From assembly GCA_013697955.1 (NCBI GenBank), contig JACCVV010000012.1, forward strand, positions 124,001 through 188,000: DNA of 64,000 bases, given 5' to 3'. Made by a program: the position numbers and the translations under genes. Positions 1 through 9,504 of the stretch are shown piece by piece. This DNA comes from Tatlockia sp. (GTDB taxonomy: Bacteria > Pseudomonadota > Gammaproteobacteria > Legionellales > Legionellaceae). Position 1 is the first letter of the stretch. Every line of letters starts with the position of its first letter. Under the pieces are notes generated by a model that ran no database searches, was not told where the DNA came from, and saw nothing but the letters and a program-made list of their open reading frames with translations.

Positions 1-85
1 GCGGAATCGCAGGCACGTAAATATCCATCGCCAAGGGAAGTGCAAGAACCATGGGAGTTAAAGCTAGAATGAGTTTGGTAAACAT
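1..85 (-). CDS. MFS drug transporter, Bcr/CflA type (N-terminus only)
   Basis: The first 28 codons of a gene that runs off the left edge of the window. The start ATG is at 85 on the minus strand. The peptide begins MFTKLILALTPMVLALPLAM and continues DIYVPAIP. A hydrophobic first helix followed by D-(I/M)-Y-(V/L)-PA-(I/L/F)-P is typical of the Bcr/CflA subfamily of major facilitator drug exporters. It is divergent from dotU, with 234 bp between the two starts. The family call rests on a short motif only. Confidence 0.6.
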   Translation of the reverse strand, partial: MFTKLILALTPMVLALPLAMDIYVPAIP

Positions 86-319
86 ATTTGAAAACCTGAA
101 TATTTTAAATACAAAGATTTTAACTCCTAAACGCTAATCGATTGCAACCTTTTATTGAGAAATCTTAGCTTATCGACAAGGCACAATAGATAACGTATTA
201 TCATTGGACTCTGCATTTCCTAAGTAAATCTGATGGTTTCTTGATGCAAATTTAAGCGTTTTGAATACAAATCAGCAGGAACATTTTATAGAAATTTAAA
301 ATATTTTTGGAGTAAAAGC
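86..319. other. Intergenic region between the transporter and dotU
   Basis: AT-rich divergent intergenic region carrying the promoters of the transporter gene and of dotU-icmF. A GGAG ribosome-binding site lies about 8 bases before the dotU ATG. I see no gene, RNA or clear operator in it. Confidence 0.5.
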
Positions 320-1105
320 ATGGCAGCCGAACAACTTTCGGTCTCTTTCGTCAGCCGACTGTCATTACCTGGCGCACACAAAATGCCGCAAGGGTATTTT
401 CGCTCTAAATTATTTATTGCGCCTTTTACAACTAACCCTATAGTTGCAGCCTCAGGCCCACTCATTTCCTTACTTGAACGTTTGTGCATTGCTCCTTCGT
501 TGCCTTCAATAAGCTTAATTAGAGAAAATATTGAACACGAGTTACATGCCTTTCACAGCCGTTTGAATGCAAAAGCCTCTTCTGAAGAAATTGATGCCAT
601 TGCTTATTATTTACTTTGTGCAACGATTGATGAATTAATTGGAAAAAATTATTTAAGACTTTATGGAACAGCGGCAGAATTTCAAGCCTTTACACCCTTA
701 TCTCATGATGAAAAAGGCCCGCAAGAACGTTTTTTCGAAATCGTTAATTATATAAAACAAAATCCAAATCAATATCTCGATTTACTTGAACTGGCCTATT
801 ATTGCTTAATTACCGGTTTTGAAGGAGAACAGCATGGACGTGCCGATGGTAGGCAAGTATTAGACAATTTAATCGAAGAGCTCTTTCAATTAATAAAGCA
901 ACATCGAGTCCACAAAAACTATCGCTTATTTCATGAACAAAAAGCGGCTGAGCATTTCCCCGAAGACCGAAAACCACTGATTACTTTTAGTCTGATTGCT
1001 GGTGCTGTGTTGATAGCAAGCTTTTTTGCCAGTTATATTTATCTGGAAAAACAAGCTCAATCAGTCCAGTTTGGACATACTTTAACCGCAAAGCTGGACG
1101 ATTAA
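320..1105 (+). CDS. icmH: DotU/IcmH, type IVB secretion inner-membrane protein
   Basis: Inner-membrane component of the Dot/Icm system. In L. pneumophila DotU works with IcmF to stabilise the core complex and anchor it at the pole. The 261-residue product has the DotU/ImpK (TssL-like) cytoplasmic domain, with a conserved run around residues 90-160 including ATIDELIGKNYL, and one C-terminal transmembrane helix (about residues 222-242). The start has a GGAG site. The stop overlaps the icmF start (TAATG), so the two are translationally coupled. The pair is detached from icmB, which lies about 8 kb away on the other strand. Confidence 0.93.
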   Translation: MAAEQLSVSFVSRLSLPGAHKMPQGYFRSKLFIAPFTTNPIVAASGPLISLLERLCIAPSLPSISLIRENIEHELHAFHSRLNAKASSEEIDAIAYYLLCATIDELIGKNYLRLYGTAAEFQAFTPLSHDEKGPQERFFEIVNYIKQNPNQYLDLLELAYYCLITGFEGEQHGRADGRQVLDNLIEELFQLIKQHRVHKNYRLFHEQKAAEHFPEDRKPLITFSLIAGAVLIASFFASYIYLEKQAQSVQFGHTLTAKLDD

Positions 1106-4029
1106 TGGATAAATCATTAAAAGCACTCTGTGACGCCTTAAAACGAATTATTAGTTATTTAAAACCGCAAAATAATCCTGTCTCTTTTTTGCTGATTACT
1201 GGAAAAATCAATCAGGGTAAAACGGCATTACTTCGACAGTCTAATTTGACTCATTATCCAATTGATGGAGAATCGAGCGCCAATTTTTTTTACAACCAAC
1301 AGGGCGTTATCCTGGAGCTTGGAGAAGCCTGGCTGAATCAGACAGAAAATCTCATTGCCAATACTTTAAAGCAATTAAATCGTTGTCATAAAAGTGTCAG
1401 GATATCAGGCTTTATTATCTGTGTTGATGCCAACGAATTATTAAGAGTTGAACCGAATCAACTACCTGAATATTGCAAATCTCATGCGCAATTGTTGGAG
1501 CGCTTTGCGCTTGCATTGGGCTATTTTGTCGACACAGCCCTTCTCTTCACAAAACTTGATGCACTAGCTGGCTTCTCAGATTTTTTTCAGACTGATCACC
1601 CAACTGAATTAGCGAAACCGCTGGGATTTTCCCTAGGATTAATCAAACAAAGAAAAAAATTGCTGGAAATCTTCAGGCATCGTTTTGATCAAATGATTGA
1701 GGTTCTTGGACAACAAACGATTAATAAACTTCATCCAGCTCGTTCTACAATAAAACGCACTCTGATTAGAGAATTTCCTCTTCAACTTGCTAGTCTGCGT
1801 GTGCCGGCACAGGCCTTTCTGCAAAATTTACCCTTAAATCTTTTCCGTATTAAAGCCGTGTATTTTACGAGTTCTGAGCAAGGTGGCCTTAGTGTTGACC
1901 GCTTGAATAAAAAAATCGAAAAAGAATATGCCCTTACAATTCAGGATAAATTTCCTCAATCCAATAACTATCGGGCCTATTTTATTGAAGGGGCTTTAAA
2001 AGCTTTTCAGGAGCAGACAAAGCGCTACATTCCTCAAATTCCCACAAGTCAAAAATGGCTGGCAGGCCTTAGTGTTGGAGTTCTTGGAATTTTCCTAGTC
2101 TGGATTTTGCAACAGCATTCCAAAACCACTCGTTTATTGGATGAAGCAAGTAAAGAATTGCTGACTTATGAAACCTTATTCGGACAGTCAAATGATAAAG
2201 TTCCAGCTCTTTATCATTTATCGCTGGCAAGCTCCAAACTCGACCAAATCCCACGCAATATAATTTCAGTTCCTACAATTGAACGATTAAAAACGCAATT
2301 ACGAACCAATACAGTGAATCGTCTCAATGATGATTTTGTTCCAGAATTACTCTCCAATATTGAACAAATCCTCACTGATCCTTCCCAATCACAGATAGCT
2401 CGTTATGATGCTTTAAAAATCTACTTAATGCTTGCTAAACTCGAACATTACTCTGAAAAATTGGTGACTAACTGGTTTATTAACTATTGGCAAGGCTCCT
2501 CTCAGCAAAGAAGTATCGATAAACAGGTCTTATTACTGTCGAATGCTTTAAAGCAGCCCTTTCAACCCTTTGCTATTAACCACCAACTTGTCTCTGACGT
2601 ACGTAATTATCTCAATGCTTTACCAGCCACCTACCTTTACTATACTTTGGCTAAAAACCATTTTTCACAGAAAAAGCTAGGCCTGGATTTTAAGGGTTTT
2701 GATCTGCCTATTAGAGAATTACCCTTTTACTATACAAAAGCAGGTTTTAAGGTAGAGATGGCCGAACTTCCTAAAATTGCTGCGCAGCTACAAGAGGAAA
2801 ATTGGGTTTTAGCAAGACAGGATCTGAATGATTTGCTTTTATCGCTTGAAGAAGCTTATTGCTTTGAATACCTGACTTGGTGGCAGAACTTTATACGCCA
2901 CACCAAGCCCATGCATTTCCAGGATTATCATCAAGCCAGGCAACTTACTCAAACGCTGCATCAGGGAAATACGGTTAATAAATTAATTGAATTAATCCAG
3001 CAGCAAACAGGGCCAGAAATCAATGAAGCGCCAAGCCATTTCAATGAGACCGTGGCTAGCCATTTCACTAATTTAAGTTTGATGTCAGCGACTGCCGCAA
3101 ATGAGCTTAGTCAAAATCTCATTGAACTTGAGAAATTTGTAACTACCTTGTCGTTAATCAATGATCAGGGTCGAACTGTTTTTGAAATGACAAAATCCCG
3201 TTTTATGGGAACCTCATATTCTGATCCGTTAAGCGCCCTATACAATAGAGCTAAACAATTGCCAGAACCGGTCGCCGAATGGGCAAAACAATTAGCTGAT
3301 GACAGTTGGTTTATTTTTATTAATGAATCTAAAGGCTACCTCAATAGTCAGTGGAAGCGAATTGTTTATAAAACTTATCAGCATTCAATTGCTGCTCATT
3401 ATCCTCTTGATCCAAGTCAAAATAATGAAGTAGACCTCGCTGAATTTGACCAATTTTTTGCGCCACATGGAACTCTCAATAGCTTTGTTAATAACAATAT
3501 CAAACCTTTTTTGGATACTTCAGGGCCGCAATGGCATCCTAAAGAATTAAATGGCTATGTTTTACCCATTTCCAATAACACCATCAATGAGCTTATCCGC
3601 GCCAATGTCATTTCCAATATGTTTTTCCCGGATGGAAGTGCTGCTTCAAAAATTGAATTTAGCTTGCAAAAAATAAATCTGGATCCGATTGTAGCTAATC
3701 TGGAATTATCCATTGGTAATATAACGCTTAAAGATAATCAAAATTCCGACTCATACACAGAATTTAACTGGCCGCAATCTAACGCTAAGCTGTCTTTGAG
3801 TTCTATTGAAGGCAATCATTTTGAACTTGCAGAAACAGGCCCATGGGCTTTCTTTAAAATGCTGCAAAAGGTCAATGTCTTAGTCGATAGCAATGACTCT
3901 TCCAGCTTGCAAATCTTATTTGAAGTGAATGGCAATTCTGGCCGCTATGTGTTGAAAACCCAAAATCCAATCAATCCCTTTAGCCCAGGTATTTTGACGG
4001 GATTTGAACTTAATCCTGAAGTGACCTGA
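1105..4029 (+). CDS. icmF: IcmF, type IVB secretion inner-membrane protein
   Basis: Partner of DotU and related to TssM of type VI secretion. The 974-residue protein starts in an ATG overlapping the dotU stop. A P-loop-like GKINQGKT lies at about residues 33-40, and a membrane segment at about residues 319-335 (WLAGLSVGVLGIFLVWIL). A long helical and beta-rich periplasmic part follows, as in other IcmF proteins. L. pneumophila IcmF has a similar length. The 3' end overlaps the convergent PQ-loop gene by 20 bp, so the two transcripts are antisense at their ends. No terminator is visible between them. Confidence 0.93.
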   Translation: MDKSLKALCDALKRIISYLKPQNNPVSFLLITGKINQGKTALLRQSNLTHYPIDGESSANFFYNQQGVILELGEAWLNQTENLIANTLKQLNRCHKSVRISGFIICVDANELLRVEPNQLPEYCKSHAQLLERFALALGYFVDTALLFTKLDALAGFSDFFQTDHPTELAKPLGFSLGLIKQRKKLLEIFRHRFDQMIEVLGQQTINKLHPARSTIKRTLIREFPLQLASLRVPAQAFLQNLPLNLFRIKAVYFTSSEQGGLSVDRLNKKIEKEYALTIQDKFPQSNNYRAYFIEGALKAFQEQTKRYIPQIPTSQKWLAGLSVGVLGIFLVWILQQHSKTTRLLDEASKELLTYETLFGQSNDKVPALYHLSLASSKLDQIPRNIISVPTIERLKTQLRTNTVNRLNDDFVPELLSNIEQILTDPSQSQIARYDALKIYLMLAKLEHYSEKLVTNWFINYWQGSSQQRSIDKQVLLLSNALKQPFQPFAINHQLVSDVRNYLNALPATYLYYTLAKNHFSQKKLGLDFKGFDLPIRELPFYYTKAGFKVEMAELPKIAAQLQEENWVLARQDLNDLLLSLEEAYCFEYLTWWQNFIRHTKPMHFQDYHQARQLTQTLHQGNTVNKLIELIQQQTGPEINEAPSHFNETVASHFTNLSLMSATAANELSQNLIELEKFVTTLSLINDQGRTVFEMTKSRFMGTSYSDPLSALYNRAKQLPEPVAEWAKQLADDSWFIFINESKGYLNSQWKRIVYKTYQHSIAAHYPLDPSQNNEVDLAEFDQFFAPHGTLNSFVNNNIKPFLDTSGPQWHPKELNGYVLPISNNTINELIRANVISNMFFPDGSAASKIEFSLQKINLDPIVANLELSIGNITLKDNQNSDSYTEFNWPQSNAKLSLSSIEGNHFELAETGPWAFFKMLQKVNVLVDSNDSSSLQILFEVNGNSGRYVLKTQNPINPFSPGILTGFELNPEVT

Positions 4030-4300
4030 GATTTTTATATCGATAATAAATAATAAGTGCAGTTACCGTGCCGCAACTAAGAAGACTTAAAAGATATCCA
4101 CCAACAAGCAGGTAATCTGAGATTAGAAAACCGTGCAGGATAGTAAACATTTGAATAACGCAAAATCCTGCAAAGGTAAGAAGCGATAAACTTTCTGATG
4201 ATTTAGCACGAAGCAAGGAAAAGATTTGGGGAATGAATAACAAAGCGTTTGCAAGTAAACTTAAGGTAAAACCGAGATTAATAAGTTCTCTGAAAAGCAT
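4010..4300 (-). CDS. PQ-loop (SemiSWEET-like) small membrane protein
   Basis: A 96-residue protein with three predicted transmembrane helices. The first helix carries the proline-glutamine signature (LFIPQIFSLLRAKSSESLSL), as in SemiSWEET and MtN3/PQ-loop transporters. A single three-helix repeat is the size of a bacterial SemiSWEET, which dimerises to carry sugars. The substrate cannot be read from the sequence. It overlaps the icmF 3' end by 20 bp on the opposite strand. Confidence 0.75.
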   Translation of the reverse strand: MLFRELINLGFTLSLLANALLFIPQIFSLLRAKSSESLSLLTFAGFCVIQMFTILHGFLISDYLLVGGYLLSLLSCGTVTALIIYYRYKNLRSLQD

Positions 4301-4381
4301 GATTTTCCTTGATTAGTTGAATGCTTCAATATCTTACACTCTTAATGTTGATCAATATTACCTAAGGTAGCTAATTAATTG

Positions 4382-5125
4382 TTACAAATTAATAGCAATT
4401 GAAAAACTAACTCTGGAGCCTCCAAAAGGCTCTAAATGATTGGAGCTTTTTGTCCAAAGAATAGTCAGTAAAAAAGAGTTAATCGTTTTATTCAATTCCA
4501 GATTATAGTCTGTATAAGAAGGAAAATCTGCCACCAGAGGCAATCGGTGGCGGCCTATACCTCCTTTAAAATGAACCTGATTCAATTTTAAAAAGTTGGC
4601 TTTTGAGAGATCAAAATCAAAACCCAAATTGTAATAAAGAGCCTTTCCACCGGTGTCATAAACATTATTGGTAAAGGCTAAAAAAGAAGTTAGAAATAAA
4701 TACTGGAGAGAACCTGTGACCTCATTGTAGGAATAGTGCTCTGTCCCGGGGTATTGATAGCGGTGAAAGGAAAAATCATAGTTTCCTTTTTTATTTATTT
4801 CATTGCTGATTCCGATACTGCCATCGAACTCAATATAGGCCTTTTCTCTGGGAAGCAACTCCTCTTCCAAAAATCGCACGTTTGAAAACCAAAAATTGGC
4901 ATAGAGTCCTCTTATAGGAGATTTGGTTATTATTAAATTGAAATCGCCCTGAAAGGCTGGCTTGTTGGTGGTCTGACTATATCCGCGCCAAATGTAATCA
5001 GAAGTGACAATATAGCTTGCAGAAACCGTCTTTTTTTTGTCGAATTGAGGTTCACTTGGTTGCTCTTTTCCAAGGCTATTGCCCGAAAAAGCTAGGATAA
5101 AAAAAACAATAATGATTTTGCCCAT
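4382..5125 (-). CDS. TorF-family putative outer-membrane porin
   Basis: A 247-residue exported protein with a signal peptide (MGKIIIVFFILAFSGNSLG). Alternating hydrophobic beta-strands end in a C-terminal strand finishing FSIAINL. The segment ASYIVTSDYIWRGYSQTTNK is characteristic of the TorF/TIGR02001 putative porin family. It lies 17 bp downstream of homospermidine synthase, so the two are probably co-transcribed. Function is inferred from family only. Confidence 0.75.
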   Translation of the reverse strand: MGKIIIVFFILAFSGNSLGKEQPSEPQFDKKKTVSASYIVTSDYIWRGYSQTTNKPAFQGDFNLIITKSPIRGLYANFWFSNVRFLEEELLPREKAYIEFDGSIGISNEINKKGNYDFSFHRYQYPGTEHYSYNEVTGSLQYLFLTSFLAFTNNVYDTGGKALYYNLGFDFDLSKANFLKLNQVHFKGGIGRHRLPLVADFPSYTDYNLELNKTINSFLLTILWTKSSNHLEPFGGSRVSFSIAINL

Positions 5126-5142
5126 GAGACATTAATCCAATC

Positions 5143-6555
5143 CTAACTAACTCTCATGTTTAAAAATTGCCAGGGATCGTCCCAATCCAGATTTTCCTTA
5201 AATAAAACATTCCGATTCGTTAATGGCGTCCAGTCGGTGTAATGGCCTCCAAATTCGCCAAGATAGGGCTTAGCAATATCTAAAATATATTCAAAATCCA
5301 TTTCTTCGGGTTCAACCAGGCCTCTATCCCGATTATTATAAGCCCAGAGCATTCCCGAAATAGCTCCTGCAACTACTTGCAAGTTGGTTGCATTGCTTTG
5401 GGCAAATAATTTTCGCGCTTCGTGGATGGAAAGATGGGAGCCAAACCAATAAGCGCCCTTTTTATTACCCATTAATAAAACGCCTAATTCATCATAGCCA
5501 TCCAGAATATTGTCAGTGATTAACGTATTAACCTTTGGATTTGGATATTCGGCTCCAACTAAGTCATTTATAGATAGAACGGCCGCAGGACAGGGAAGAT
5601 AAGCGTAATGAACCGTGGGACGATAAAGCATTTTTTCTTTGTCTTTGACTGTTAAATATTCAGCAATTGAAATGGATTCAGCATGAGTCACTAAAAAGCC
5701 GTGATAAGCACCTAAACCAGGTGTCCAACTTCGAATTCGGGTACTAGCCCCGCAACGATCTAGAAATATGGCACTTTGTGAACCCTTATTGTGACTGAAG
5801 CCGTCGTCTGGCCAATGCTTTTCATGTGTTCCCCAGCCTAGTTCAGCGGGTTGTTCAAGTTCTTTAATAAATGCGTCGACCGACCAGGTGTTAATGAACT
5901 CTTTAGGCAATCTATGCTTTGAAGTGATTTGCGTATCCCGCTCTGCAATATGGATGACTTTAATTCCTAAGGAAAAGGCAAGGTGAGCCCATTCAAAAGC
6001 AGTTTTAGGTACTGTACCAAGCTTCATTTCATTATCTTCGGCTATGTTTAATAAAGCCTGTTTAACAAAATGAGAAACAAGCCCTGGATTCGCACCATGA
6101 GTGATTACTGCAGTTGACCGGTTTTGTCCTTTCAAATGGAGGACACTTTCTCTAAGGGCATAATTGCTGCGCTCTGCCGGTTTTAAATTTGAATTAGTGT
6201 AGGTCCCATCCCAAGGCTCGGTAGATAAATCGAGATAAAGTGTTTTTTTATCCTGGCACAATTCAATTAATTCAAGGCTGGAAACCCCAACTGACATATT
6301 GAGCAAAAAGTCATCGGGATTCAGTTGTGGGCCTAGCAGTGAATTTATATTTTCAGCAGTTATCTCACCCAGTTTGAAATCCACACCCGATTGTCTAGCA
6401 AGGTCTTTTCCTTCATCGGTTTTTGAAATAATGAAAATTTGGGAAGGCATCACATCGAAATGTGCAAAAATAAGAGGTAGAAGAGCTTGGCCTATTCCTC
6501 CGAATCCAACCATAATTATTTTCGATTTACAAATAACCTTATTTGTTTTTTTCAT
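5143..6555 (-). CDS. hss: Homospermidine synthase
   Basis: NAD-dependent enzyme that makes sym-homospermidine from putrescine or spermidine. The 470-residue length and overall sequence fit bacterial homospermidine synthases of the saccharopine dehydrogenase-like superfamily. The N-terminal Rossmann fingerprint is IIMVGFGGIGQALLPLI (about residues 13-29). LDLSTEPWDGTYTNS and THGANPGLVSHFVKQAL are further family-typical stretches. It is the first gene of a likely two-gene unit with the TorF-like porin. The ATG at 6555 leaves an 82-bp gap to argS. Confidence 0.85.
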   Translation of the reverse strand: MKKTNKVICKSKIIMVGFGGIGQALLPLIFAHFDVMPSQIFIISKTDEGKDLARQSGVDFKLGEITAENINSLLGPQLNPDDFLLNMSVGVSSLELIELCQDKKTLYLDLSTEPWDGTYTNSNLKPAERSNYALRESVLHLKGQNRSTAVITHGANPGLVSHFVKQALLNIAEDNEMKLGTVPKTAFEWAHLAFSLGIKVIHIAERDTQITSKHRLPKEFINTWSVDAFIKELEQPAELGWGTHEKHWPDDGFSHNKGSQSAIFLDRCGASTRIRSWTPGLGAYHGFLVTHAESISIAEYLTVKDKEKMLYRPTVHYAYLPCPAAVLSINDLVGAEYPNPKVNTLITDNILDGYDELGVLLMGNKKGAYWFGSHLSIHEARKLFAQSNATNLQVVAGAISGMLWAYNNRDRGLVEPEEMDFEYILDIAKPYLGEFGGHYTDWTPLTNRNVLFKENLDWDDPWQFLNMRVS

Positions 6556-6637
6556 AATTAGACCTTGGAAGAATACGCCTGTTATTTAGCTATTATTCAA
6601 CTTACCCTAATTAAAACCCCTTCTGCAATATCTTTTC

Positions 6638-8386
6638 CTACATCCGTTTTAAGGTTTGAATTCCAAGCAAGTCTAAACCTTTCTTTAAAATGCCTGAAGT
6701 TAGGCCAGCTAATTTAAGCCTGCTTAATTTCAGATTGTCATTCTCTTGATTCAGTATAGGACAAGCTTCATAAAAAGAGGAAAATGCGCCAGCCAGTTCG
6801 TATAGATAAGTACAGAGCAAGTGGGGAGCAGCCTTAAGCGCGACTGTATCGATAACCTCAGGAAACAAGATTAACTGTTTGGCAAGAGTCACTTCAGCGG
6901 GTTCTTGCAAAAGAACCGGTTTATTGATTGAGCTGGATTCAATGCCTGCCTTAAGAAATAAACTGTGAATACGCGTGTAAGCATATAAAAGATAAGGGGC
7001 TGTATTACCTTCAAAACTTAACATAGAGTCCCAGTCAAAAGTGTAATCGCTAATTCGGTTTTTTGATAAATCAGCGTATTTTATTGCTGAAATTCCGAGA
7101 ATTTTAGCCATTTCCTCAAGCTCTTCCGGAGGATATGAGGGGGTCTTTTTGGAAGCAATCAAAACAGTAGCACGTCGCTCTGCTTCATCAAGTAAATCGG
7201 CGAGTTTAGTTACTCCGCCATCTCTACTTTTAAAGGGTTTACCGGATTGATCCAAAACCATTCCAAAGCTTATATGCTCCAATTGCATGGAGGATTTTGC
7301 AAAACCTGCCTTAAAGGCTAAGGCAAAAATTTGTTGGAAATGCAGGGCTTGGCGAGCATCAACAACATATAAAACTCGTGCTGCTTCTAAACTCTTTTGT
7401 CGATAGTTAATTGCTGCCAAATCTGTGCTTGCATATAAAAATCCGCCGTCTTTTTTCTGAACAATTATAGGCAGCAATTCCTTGTCCTTTCCTTTAAATT
7501 CATCAAGAAAAACACAGAGCGCGCCTTCATGTTCGACTAATAGACCTTGATGACTTAGATTTTCAACAATTTTAGGCAAAAAATCATTGTAAGCACTTTC
7601 AGCTTTTACATCCTTTGTTTGTAAGGAAACACCCAAACGCTCATAGATTTCCTGACAATGCGCCAAGGATAGGTTTATAAATTTTTTCCATAACTGAAGG
7701 CACTTTAGGTCACCGGATTGCAAAAGAACAACCTTTTGTCTTGCTCGTTCAGCAAAACTCTCTTCTTTATCAAAACGCTGTTTCGCAGCTTTATAAAAAC
7801 TTTCGAGATCGTTTAGCTTAACCTCGCCTTTGTGCTGATTTTCTTCATCTTCCAAATGAGCGAGCAGCATTCCAAATTGAGTTCCCCAATCACCGACATG
7901 ATTTTGGCGGACAACCTTGTAGCCCTTTAATTCAAGAACTTTAACAATGGCATCGCCGATAATCGTAGATCGCAGGTGACCTACATGCATCTCTTTTGCG
8001 AGATTTGGTGAAGAATAATCCACGACAACCGTTTGAGGCTCAGTGATTTTTGCTATACCACATAGAGGGGAATTCCATATAGCTTCAAGTTCCGACTCAA
8101 TTGAATGGTTGCTTTGAGTGAAATTAATAAAGCCAGGTCCTGCAATATCAATGCGATCTATGTCTTTATCGGTATTTATGCAAGCTATCAACCGCTCTGC
8201 AAAAGCCCTGGGCGACAGTCCCAGAGACTTTGCTAAAATCATTGACAAATTTGAAGAAAAATCACCATTTTTGGAATCACGAGGGCGTTCGAGGTTAATT
8301 GTGAACTTTTCTGGTAAGGTTAAATCATCTTGTTTTGCGAGTTTTTCCAAGGCCTTTTGTAAATTATCTTCAATTTTTTGTTTCAT
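6638..8386 (-). CDS. argS: Arginyl-tRNA synthetase
   Basis: Class I aminoacyl-tRNA synthetase that charges tRNA-Arg. The product is 582 residues, usual for the family. The HIGH-type motif is in SSPNLAKEMHVGHLRSTIIG, and the KMSKS-equivalent region is FGMVLDQSGKPFKSRDGG. A C-terminal DALR anticodon-binding domain follows, with the family-typical YLLYAYTRIHSL. It is divergent from a small gene at 8534. Confidence 0.97.
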   Translation of the reverse strand: MKQKIEDNLQKALEKLAKQDDLTLPEKFTINLERPRDSKNGDFSSNLSMILAKSLGLSPRAFAERLIACINTDKDIDRIDIAGPGFINFTQSNHSIESELEAIWNSPLCGIAKITEPQTVVVDYSSPNLAKEMHVGHLRSTIIGDAIVKVLELKGYKVVRQNHVGDWGTQFGMLLAHLEDEENQHKGEVKLNDLESFYKAAKQRFDKEESFAERARQKVVLLQSGDLKCLQLWKKFINLSLAHCQEIYERLGVSLQTKDVKAESAYNDFLPKIVENLSHQGLLVEHEGALCVFLDEFKGKDKELLPIIVQKKDGGFLYASTDLAAINYRQKSLEAARVLYVVDARQALHFQQIFALAFKAGFAKSSMQLEHISFGMVLDQSGKPFKSRDGGVTKLADLLDEAERRATVLIASKKTPSYPPEELEEMAKILGISAIKYADLSKNRISDYTFDWDSMLSFEGNTAPYLLYAYTRIHSLFLKAGIESSSINKPVLLQEPAEVTLAKQLILFPEVIDTVALKAAPHLLCTYLYELAGAFSSFYEACPILNQENDNLKLSRLKLAGLTSGILKKGLDLLGIQTLKRM

Positions 8387-8470
8387 ATTCTGCCATTTTG
8401 CTTAGGAAGGATAAATCTGACTGGATATTTTGAACTAATGTTTAAATAGGAACAAGCTTGCATCCATTTT

Positions 8471-8499
8471 TTGGCGAAGATTCTGTTCTTTTCTATACT
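8471..8499 (+). promoter_or_regulatory. Sigma-70-type promoter for the 77-aa gene and tdk
   Basis: A -35 element TTGGCG (8471-8476) and a -10 element TATACT (8494-8499) are separated by 17 bases. They lie about 35 bp before the ATG of the small gene. Read directly from the sequence; no transcription data. Confidence 0.5.
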
Positions 8500-8533
8500 T
8501 AATAAGGTTTATCAATGAAAAAGGAAAAATTGA

Positions 8534-8767
8534 ATGAAAGCGATTACGGAAGATGATCTAAAAATATTCAGCGAAGAACATAAACTGCATGCCAAATGGC
8601 GTGATCTTGAAAGGGATTGGCTTGAAGAGGTAAAAAAATCCCATCAAGGATCACTTCCCTATGAAGCTACTCATGCTAAGTTGAAAAAATATAAAGAGGC
8701 TTTTCATAATTGGCAAAAATTTCATAATGAATATGCAAATATACTTCTGGCAGAAGCAGGAGCTTAA
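8534..8767 (+). CDS. Small charged helical protein, unknown function
   Basis: A 77-residue soluble protein, mostly amphipathic helix and rich in Lys, Glu and Trp (AKWRDLERDWLEEVKKS). It has a good ribosome-binding site (AAGGA, about 7 bases upstream) and a recognisable promoter, so it is likely real. It precedes thymidine kinase on the same strand. I do not recognise a family. Confidence 0.65.
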   Translation: MKAITEDDLKIFSEEHKLHAKWRDLERDWLEEVKKSHQGSLPYEATHAKLKKYKEAFHNWQKFHNEYANILLAEAGA

Positions 8768-8854
8768 ACTCCTTAGCCTAAAGATTTGCAAAAAACAATT
8801 GAAATAGCGTTTTTAGACTTGCAGAATAGGCGGAATCTTAGAAAGGTATCGGTT

Positions 8855-9448
8855 ATGGCAAAACTTTATTTTTATTATTCCGCAATGAACGCAGGGAAAA
8901 GTACCGTTTTATTACAATCCAGTTATAACTATCGGGAACGCGGAATGCAGACCTTGTTATGTACTCCTGCCTTGGATACACGATGTGAACAAGGTCTAAT
9001 TTCCTCAAGAATTGGTCTTTCCGAACCAGCTACAATCTTTGATGAAAAGGATGATCTTTTTCGATTAGTTAAATCTATACCGATAAAATATGATTGTATT
9101 CTCATTGACGAAGCGCAATTTTTAAGCGCCGACCAAGTCTTTCAATTAACAGAAATAACCGATCAGTTAGGAATTCCGGTATTGGCTTATGGTTTGCGTA
9201 CTGATTTTAAGGGTGAATTATTTGAAGGCAGCAGGTGTTTATTGGCTTGGGCTGATGAATTAGTCGAAATAAAAACAATTTGTCACTGTGGCCGAAAAGC
9301 CACCATGATCTTACGAATTAACGAAGAGGGCGAAGCCGTCACCGAAGGCGCGCAGGTCCTAATTGGCGGAAATAGTGTTTATGTGTCCACTTGTCGTAAG
9401 CATTTTAAACTCAAACAACCTAAATCCAGGCAAAAAGTGATTTTCTAG
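8855..9448 (+). CDS. tdk: Thymidine kinase, type II
   Basis: Phosphorylates thymidine to dTMP in the pyrimidine salvage pathway. The chosen ATG gives 197 residues beginning [17 protein letters not shown], with the P-loop GKST at about residues 15-18. An upstream in-frame start at 8786 would add residues before the conserved N-terminus and is unlikely. The lasso and DEAQF motif (ILIDEAQFL) and the zinc cysteines (CHCG and the later C-R-K-H) are present. The AGG at about 8845 supports this start. Confidence 0.95.
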   Translation: MAKLYFYYSAMNAGKSTVLLQSSYNYRERGMQTLLCTPALDTRCEQGLISSRIGLSEPATIFDEKDDLFRLVKSIPIKYDCILIDEAQFLSADQVFQLTEITDQLGIPVLAYGLRTDFKGELFEGSRCLLAWADELVEIKTICHCGRKATMILRINEEGEAVTEGAQVLIGGNSVYVSTCRKHFKLKQPKSRQKVIF

Positions 9449-9504
9449 AGCCTATGGAAAATCTGAGAAATAGCTTTTAGCTTGAAATAGTCCATAATTT
9501 ATTT

